From contig NZ_FYDX01000009.1 in NCBI RefSeq assembly GCF_900187455.1, positions 62,001 through 126,000 on the forward strand: a DNA stretch of 64,000 nucleotides. Direction: 5' to 3'. Below the pieces are notes generated by a model. That model was not told where the DNA came from, made no database searches, and was given only the letters and a program-made list of their open reading frames with translations. This stretch comes from Pseudomonas sp. Irchel 3E13. Its GTDB lineage: Bacteria; Pseudomonadota; Gammaproteobacteria; Pseudomonadales; Pseudomonadaceae. Below, piece after piece: positions 59,098 to 64,000 of this stretch (position 1 is the first letter of the stretch; each line of letters opens with the position of its first letter). The position numbers and the translations under genes were made by a program.

Positions 59098-59118
59098 TAT
59101 AATGCCTGTTATCGTACA
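59098..59118 (+). promoter_or_regulatory. Promoter -10 and operator-like site of the second GntR gene
   Basis: TATAAT (59098-59103) is a consensus -10, with TTATGG (59076-59081) 16 bp before it as a weak -35. Directly downstream is TTATCGTACAAC (59109-59120), identical to the right half of the kdgM dyad (48318-48329). The left half is degenerate. The position over the transcript start suggests autorepression. Confidence 0.55.
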
Positions 59119-59142
59119 ACCTCATGGGCTATGATGCGCCTC

Positions 59143-59907
59143 ATGGATTTTTCGAGATCACTCTTCCCTATGCAAACACCTCCTCGCGCGCGCAAGCGTC
59201 GCAATCTGGCCGAGGAACTGGTGCTGGTGCTCACCGAGCGGATTCGCCAGGGCCAGCTCAAGCGCGGCGACAAGCTGCCCACCGAATCGGAAATCATGGA
59301 GGAGCAGGGCATCAGCCGCACCGTGGTGCGCGAGGCCATCTCCCGCCTGCAGGCGGCCGGCCAGGTGGAAACCCGCCATGGCATCGGCACCTTCGTTCTC
59401 GACACACCGAGCCCGAGCGGCTTTCGCATCGACCCGGCGACCATCGTCACCCTGCGTGAAGTGTTGTCGGTACTGGAATTGCGGATCAGCCTGGAAACCG
59501 AATCCGCCGGCCTGGCCGCGGGCCGGCGCAGCGATGAGCAATTGCGCGGCATGCGCGAGGCCCTGGATGCGATCGCCGCCAGCGTGGCGCAGTCCAGCGA
59601 CGCGGTGGGGGCGGACTTCCAGTTCCACCTGCAGATTGCCCAGGCCACCGGCAACCGCTACTTCACCGACATCCTCACCCACCTGGGCACCCGCATCATC
59701 CCGCGCACGCGGCTGAACTCGGCGCGGCTGGCCCATGACGAGCAGTCGCATTACCTGAGCCGATTGAGTCATGAGCACGAGGCGATCTACGAAGCGATCG
59801 CCCGGCAGGATGCGGAAGGCGCGCGGGCGGCGATGCGCTTGCACTTGACCAACAGCCGCGAGCGGTTGCGACGGGCGCATGAAGAGGCGGAAGCGCAGGG
59901 GGCCTGA
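59143..59907 (+). CDS. GntR family regulator, FadR subfamily (paralogue of the gene at 44047)
   Basis: The protein has about 254 residues from ATG 59143. ATG 59170 aligns better with the start of the paralogue, and starts at 59131 or 59134 are also open. From RKRRNLAEELVLVLTERIRQ on it is collinear with the regulator at 44047. Identical runs include GISRTVVREAISRLQAAGQV-like segments and ATGNRYFTDIL. The FCD metal histidines are kept (DFQFHLQIAQ, SHEHEAIYEAI, AMRLHLTNSRE). It lies between the transport/hydrolysis genes and the galactarate pathway genes and probably senses galactarate or a related acid. Confidence 0.92.
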   Translation: MDFSRSLFPMQTPPRARKRRNLAEELVLVLTERIRQGQLKRGDKLPTESEIMEEQGISRTVVREAISRLQAAGQVETRHGIGTFVLDTPSPSGFRIDPATIVTLREVLSVLELRISLETESAGLAAGRRSDEQLRGMREALDAIAASVAQSSDAVGADFQFHLQIAQATGNRYFTDILTHLGTRIIPRTRLNSARLAHDEQSHYLSRLSHEHEAIYEAIARQDAEGARAAMRLHLTNSRERLRRAHEEAEAQGA

Positions 59908-60004
59908 GTCGGTCCCAAGCTGCATTTCGGGTTGTGGCATCTGAACTGGCGAGTATGAAGCTCAACAGCAAATCGGTGACCCACAAGGGCTGCGCACCGC
60001 AAAC

Positions 60005-60096
60005 CTTGTGGGAGCCGGTCTTGCCGGCGATCAGACCGGTAGCTACAGCGCGTTTGACTGGCTTGTCTTCATCGCTGGCAAGCCAACTCCCACAGG
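60005..60096. repeat. REP inverted pair (REPIN), GTGGGAGCCGGCTTGCCGG-like type
   Basis: CTTGTGGGAGCCGG-TCTTGCCGGCGAT (60005-60031) and ATCGCTGGCAAGCC-AACTCCCACAG (60071-60095) are imperfect inverted copies of a second REP class common in Pseudomonas. They lie in the 232-bp gap between convergent genes and may help end both transcripts. No gene is visible in the gap. Confidence 0.85.
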
Positions 60097-60139
60097 ATCG
60101 ATGCCATCTTCGATTTTGAAAAAAGCTAAAGCCGGAGCT

Positions 60140-61726
60140 TCAGCCAATCCCCCCCTCAGACCACTCCCCATTCACCAACCGCCGAATCCCCAGCGGATTG
60201 CTGTCCCGCAGCGCCGCCGGCAGCAGGGCCTGTGGATAATTCTGGTAGCACACCGGACGCAAGAAACGGTCGATGGCCAACGTCCCCACCGAAGTGCCAC
60301 GGGCGTCCGACGTCGCCGGATAAGGCCCGCCATGCACCATGGCATCGCACACCTCGACCCCGGTCGGATAACCGTTCACCAGAATCCGCCCAACCTTCTG
60401 CTCCAGCAGCGGCACCAGGTGCTGATGCGCCTGCAGGTCCTCCGGCTCGCCGATCAGCGTCGCGGTCAACTGTCCACGCAACCCACGCAACGCCTCGATC
60501 AACTGCGCATCATCCGCCGCCTCGACGACAATGGTGGTCGGGCCGAACACTTCTTCCTGCAGCAACTCATCGCCTTCGAGCAACAGCGACACGTCCGCCT
60601 TGAACAATTGCGGCCGGGCCTGGTTGCCGTGTTGCGGCTGGCCGGCCAGGTGGGTGACACGCGGGTGTCCGTGCAGGTGCTCGAGGCCCTTGGCGTAGCT
60701 GCGCAGGCCGCCGGCATTGAGCAGGGTCTGCGGCCCTTGGGCGGCCATCTGTTCCTGCAACTGTTCGACGAAGGCACTGAACGCCAGCGAGCTGACACCG
60801 ATCACCAGCCCCGGGTTTGTGCAGAACTGGCCACCGCCCAGCACCACCGACGCGCTCAATTCGCGGGCGATGGTTTCGCCACGCACCGCCAGCGCTTCGG
60901 GCAGGACGATCACCGGGTTGATGCTGCTCATCTCGGCGAACACCGGGATCGGTTGCGGGCGCTCGGCGGCCATCTTGCACAGGGCGTTGCCGCCCGACAG
61001 CGAGCCGGTGAAGCCGACCGCCTGGATGCCCGGATGACGCACCAGTTGCTCGCCCACGCCAGCACCGAAAATCATGTTGAACACGCCCTTGGGCATGCCG
61101 CTGCGCTCGGCGGCGCGGACGATGGCGCAGCCCACCAGGTCGGCGGTGGCCATGTGGCCGCTGTGGGCCTTGAACACCACCGGGCAACCGGCGGCGAGGG
61201 CGGCGGCGGTATCGCCACCGGCGGTGGAGAAGGCCAGCGGGAAGTTGCTCGCGCCGAACACCGCCACCGGGCCGACGCCGATGCGCATCTGGCGAATATC
61301 CACACGCGGCAGCGGCGTGCGTTGCGGCAGCGGCAGGTCGATGCGCGCACCGAGGAAATCGCCGCGGCGCAGCACTTGGGCGAACAGGCGCATCTGGCCG
61401 CTGGTGCGGCCACGCTCGCCCTGGATACGACCGGCGGGCAGGGCGGTTTCGCGGCAGACCAGGGCGACGAAATCGTCATCCAGTTGGTCCAGTTCTTCGG
61501 CGATGGCGTCGAGGAACAGCGCACGCCGCTCCGGGCTCAACTGGCGGAATTCGGCGAAGGCCGCTTCAGCGGCTTCGACCGCGGCATCCACTTCTGCCGG
61601 GGTGGCCTGGTGGAAGCTGTAGGGGAGGGCTTCGCCTGTGGTGGCATCGACGCTGTGCAAGGTGACGTTGCCGGCGGCGCTGCGGCTGCCGCCGATGAAG
61701 TTGTGACCGAGAACGCTGGGCATCAT
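60140..61726 (-). CDS. 2-oxoglutarate semialdehyde dehydrogenase (aldehyde dehydrogenase family)
   Basis: In this 528-residue protein the ALDH catalytic residues are N161 (GASNFPLAFS), K186, E265 (FAEMSSINP) and C302 (GGGQFCTNPG). The length, FGASNFPLAFSTAGGDTAAA and the C-terminal MVHGGPYPATSD mark the KGSADH branch. It oxidises 2,5-dioxopentanoate to 2-oxoglutarate with NAD(P)+. This is the last step of the oxidative galacturonate and glucarate routes, which enters the TCA cycle. It follows garD by 33 bp on the minus strand. An ATG at 61723 is an equally good start. Confidence 0.94.
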   Translation of the reverse strand: MMPSVLGHNFIGGSRSAAGNVTLHSVDATTGEALPYSFHQATPAEVDAAVEAAEAAFAEFRQLSPERRALFLDAIAEELDQLDDDFVALVCRETALPAGRIQGERGRTSGQMRLFAQVLRRGDFLGARIDLPLPQRTPLPRVDIRQMRIGVGPVAVFGASNFPLAFSTAGGDTAAALAAGCPVVFKAHSGHMATADLVGCAIVRAAERSGMPKGVFNMIFGAGVGEQLVRHPGIQAVGFTGSLSGGNALCKMAAERPQPIPVFAEMSSINPVIVLPEALAVRGETIARELSASVVLGGGQFCTNPGLVIGVSSLAFSAFVEQLQEQMAAQGPQTLLNAGGLRSYAKGLEHLHGHPRVTHLAGQPQHGNQARPQLFKADVSLLLEGDELLQEEVFGPTTIVVEAADDAQLIEALRGLRGQLTATLIGEPEDLQAHQHLVPLLEQKVGRILVNGYPTGVEVCDAMVHGGPYPATSDARGTSVGTLAIDRFLRPVCYQNYPQALLPAALRDSNPLGIRRLVNGEWSEGGIG

Positions 61727-61759
61727 GGATCTCCAGGAAGGATGAGGACAGGCACCGAT

Positions 61760-63313
61760 TCAGGTGACCGGTGCCGGGTTGAACAGGGTGATGTGGTTGT
61801 GCAAGCGGTGTTGTTCGGCCCAGGTGCGCTGGTGGCCGCTGGCGACATCGAGGTAGTAGCGGAACAGTTCCCAGCCCAGCGACTCGATGCTCGCCTGGCC
61901 ACTGGCGATACGCCCGGCGTCGAGGTCGATCAGGTCCGGCCAGCGCTGCGCCAGTTCGCTGCGGGTCGAGACTTTCACCACCGGCGCCATGGCCAGGCCA
62001 TAGGGCGTGCCGCGGCCGGTGGTGAACACGTGCAGGTTCATGCCGGCGGCCAGTTGCAGGGTGCCGCAGATGAAGTCGCTGGCCGGCGTGGCGCAGAACA
62101 CCAGGCCCTTGCCCGTGACCCGCTCGCCGGGGCCGATGACGCCGCTGATGGCGCTGCTGCCGGATTTGACGATGGAGCCCAGGGACTTCTCGACGATATT
62201 CGACAGCCCGCCTTTCTTGTTGCCCGGCGTGGTGTTGGCGCTGCGGTCGGCGGCGCCGCGTTGCAGGTAGTGGTCGTACCAGTCCATCTCCCGCACCAGC
62301 GCTTCGGCCACCGCCGGAGTGCTTGCGCGAGAGGTGAGCATGTAGATGGCGTCGCGTACTTCGGTCACTTCCGAGAACATCACCGTGGCGCCGGCGCGGA
62401 TCAGCAGGTCGCTGGCAAAGCCCAGCACCGGGTTGGCGGTGATGCCGGAAAAGGCATCGCTGCCACCGCACTGCATGCCGAGGATCAGCTCGCTGGCGGG
62501 GACGGTTTCGCGTCGGCGCCGGTCGAGTTTCGCCAGGCGGGCTTCGGCCAGGGCCATGATCTGTTCGATCATCTCGACGAAGCCCAGTTGTGCGTCCTGC
62601 AAGCGATATAGCCAGGGTTCGCGCAGGTCCACCGAGGCGTCGTTCTCGTGCATCACCTGATCGGCCTGGAGCTTTTCACAGCCGAGGCTGATGACCAGTG
62701 CTTCGCCGCCGAGGTTGGGGTTGCGCGCCAGATTGCGCACGGTGCGGATCGGGATATAGGCATCGCGGGCGTTGATCGCCACGCCGCAGCCATAGCTGTG
62801 GGTCAGGGCGACCACGTCGTCGACATTCGGATAGCGCGGCAGCAGCTCGGCGCGAATGCGCGCCACCGCGTGTTCCAGCACCCCGGCCACGCACTGCACG
62901 GTGGTGGTGATGCCGAGGATATTGCGCGTGCCCACGGTGCCGTCGGCGTTGCGGTAGCCCTCGAAGCTGTAGCCGTCGAGGGGCGGCAGCGGCGCGGGCG
63001 TGGCGTCGGCCATCGGCAGGCTGTCCAGCGGCGGTGCCTCGGGCATGGACAACTGGGTTTCCCGCACCCAACTGCCACGGTGCAGATCTTCCAGTGCGTA
63101 GCCGATGACCTGGCCGTAGCGCCTGACCGGTTCACCGCGGGCGATATCGGTGAGCGCGACCTTGTGGCTTTGCGGCACGTTCTCCACCAGGGTCAGGCCG
63201 TCGCTGAAACGGCTGCCGGTCGCGAGGCCCTGGTCGTTGACCACCACCACGACATTGTCGTCGGCGTGCAGGCGGACATAGCGCGGTGAGTCGGAATGTT
63301 CGATCAACTGCAT
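61760..63313 (-). CDS. garD: Galactarate dehydratase (UxaA family)
   Basis: This 517-residue protein has an N-terminal SAF-like domain (1-95; VRLHADDNVVVVVNDQGLATG), then the large UxaA/GarD catalytic domain. The latter begins GYRNADGTVGTRNILGITTT and contains LTHSYGCGVAIN, LGCEKLQADQ, GMQCGGSDAFSGITANP and PASDFICGTLQLAAGMN. Conserved cysteines and histidines bind the metal. It removes water from galactarate to give 5-dehydro-4-deoxy-D-glucarate. It lies between kdgD and the semialdehyde dehydrogenase in pathway order. Confidence 0.93.
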   Translation of the reverse strand: MQLIEHSDSPRYVRLHADDNVVVVVNDQGLATGSRFSDGLTLVENVPQSHKVALTDIARGEPVRRYGQVIGYALEDLHRGSWVRETQLSMPEAPPLDSLPMADATPAPLPPLDGYSFEGYRNADGTVGTRNILGITTTVQCVAGVLEHAVARIRAELLPRYPNVDDVVALTHSYGCGVAINARDAYIPIRTVRNLARNPNLGGEALVISLGCEKLQADQVMHENDASVDLREPWLYRLQDAQLGFVEMIEQIMALAEARLAKLDRRRRETVPASELILGMQCGGSDAFSGITANPVLGFASDLLIRAGATVMFSEVTEVRDAIYMLTSRASTPAVAEALVREMDWYDHYLQRGAADRSANTTPGNKKGGLSNIVEKSLGSIVKSGSSAISGVIGPGERVTGKGLVFCATPASDFICGTLQLAAGMNLHVFTTGRGTPYGLAMAPVVKVSTRSELAQRWPDLIDLDAGRIASGQASIESLGWELFRYYLDVASGHQRTWAEQHRLHNHITLFNPAPVT

Positions 63314-63444
63314 GGGTTGGCCCTTGTCGTTATTGTCAGCCGGCGGGTTCGGGCCGCGGCGCGTCCTGACGTGACGCGCGGCAGCCCGCGGACAATGCCT
63401 GTGCCGCCAGCTCGCGCACGCAGGCGCGGCCGGGCGGCAAACCC

Positions 63445-64000
63445 TTACTGAGCGCCTTGCTTGTGCATCAGCGCGGCGAGCATTTCGTACTCTTCGCCGG
63501 TCAGGTCGGTCAGTGGCGTGCGCACCGGGCCTGCGTCGTAGCCGGCGATGCGCGCGCCGGCCTTGACGATGCTCACCGCGTAGCCGGACTTGCGGTTACG
63601 GATGTCCAGGTACGGCAGGAAGAAGTCGTCGATCAGCTTGCCGACGGCGGCGTGATCGTCACGGGCGACGGCGTGGTAGAAGTCCATCGCCGTCTTCGGC
63701 ACAAAGTTGAACACCGCCGAGGAATACACCGGCACGCCCAGGGCTTTGTAGGCCGCGGCATAGACTTCAGCGGTCGGCAGGCCGCCGAGGTAGCTGAAAC
63801 GATCGCCCAGGCGGCGACGGATCGACACCATCAGCTCGATATCGCCCAGGCCATCCTTGTAGCCGATCAGGTTCGGGCAGCGCTCGGCCAGGCGTTCCAG
63901 GTGGCTGGCGTTGAGGCGGCAGACGTTGCGGTTGTAGACCACCACGCCGATGTTCACCGACTTGCACACCGCTTCGACATGGTCGGCGACGCCGTCCTGG
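63445..64000 (-). CDS. kdgD: 5-dehydro-4-deoxyglucarate dehydratase, C-terminal part (cut by window end)
   Basis: The last 185 or so residues of a DapA-like class I aldolase are present; the start lies beyond position 64000. IGVVVYNRNVCRLNASHLER corresponds to the barrel strand carrying the active tyrosine. NLIGYKDGLGDIELM carries the Schiff-base lysine (YKDG), and FSYLGGLPTAEVYAAAYKALG and VYSSAVFNFVPKTAMDFY are KdgD signatures. It dehydrates and decarboxylates 5-dehydro-4-deoxyglucarate to 2,5-dioxopentanoate. It lies 131 bp upstream of garD and probably shares its transcript. Confidence 0.92.
   Translation of the reverse strand, partial: QDGVADHVEAVCKSVNIGVVVYNRNVCRLNASHLERLAERCPNLIGYKDGLGDIELMVSIRRRLGDRFSYLGGLPTAEVYAAAYKALGVPVYSSAVFNFVPKTAMDFYHAVARDDHAAVGKLIDDFFLPYLDIRNRKSGYAVSIVKAGARIAGYDAGPVRTPLTDLTGEEYEMLAALMHKQGAQ

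Noticed and set aside
60008..62611. An 867-codon plus-strand frame opposite the semialdehyde dehydrogenase and garD
   Set aside because: Antisense of two confident enzymes, with low-complexity His/Gln/Gly-rich translation.
1..64000. tRNA or rRNA genes, CRISPR arrays, transposases or integrases
   Set aside because: I looked for them in the gaps and saw no cloverleaf pattern, regular direct repeats with spacers, or recombinase motifs.

Overview
The window is high-GC bacterial DNA, densely packed and almost entirely coding. It reads as a Pseudomonas chromosome, probably of the fluorescens lineage. The clues are two REP-type inverted repeat pairs of kinds common in that group, Pseudomonas-like versions of uronate dehydrogenase and galactarate dehydratase, and gene families typical of plant- and soil-associated pseudomonads. 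I see no tRNA, rRNA, CRISPR array, integrase or transposase.

Positions 1-26465 hold an aromatic or hydrophobic-compound catabolic region. It starts with the end of a Rieske oxygenase. Next come three NodD-like LysR regulators (280, 3677, 23836), an amidohydrolase with a GlcG-like partner, and an NTF2-fold protein. A tight operon at 5015-18636 begins with an outer-membrane/periplasm/RND module (DUF1302, DUF1329, Ycf48-like, MMPL). It continues with an MFS transporter, SDR, cupin, FAH-family hydrolase, epimerase-like dehydrogenase, cyclase and a secreted arylsulfatase. A second part (19407-26465) has an extradiol-type dioxygenase, an alpha/beta C-C hydrolase, a chemoreceptor, a FAD monooxygenase and a small Rieske ferredoxin. 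The intergenic regions carry tandem ATC-N9-GAT boxes spaced exactly 22 bp apart. ATC-N9-GAT is the NodD/LysR operator signature, so the whole region looks like one regulon, chemoreceptor included. The substrate cannot be read from sequence.

Positions 26954-39745 hold a complete tellurium-resistance-type (Ter) stress island. A biosynthetic block comes first (ATP-grasp, PRTase-TRSP, HAD, PRTase-PELOTA, HpcH/HpaI lyase, HAD-IB). It includes an unusual TerD-domain/trypsin-like protease fusion. The core terZABCDE follows and ends in a strong terminator. A TerD-VWA protein (terF) faces it from the other strand.

Positions 39876-43976 hold unrelated single genes: a DMT transporter, a GST, an AraC regulator, a secreted protein of unknown function and a TraX-like membrane protein.

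Positions 44047-64000 are a pectin/galacturonate utilisation region. It contains a KdgM porin, a secreted GH28 polygalacturonase, a Dpp-type ABC importer with two paralogous binding proteins, uronate dehydrogenase, an SMP-30 lactonase, galactarate dehydratase, 5-dehydro-4-deoxyglucarate dehydratase (cut by the window end) and ketoglutarate semialdehyde dehydrogenase. Together these give the full oxidative route from galacturonate to 2-oxoglutarate. Two FadR-type GntR paralogues flank the locus. A dyad TATACG-N4-CGTACA, or a close variant, sits at three promoters and is the likely operator.
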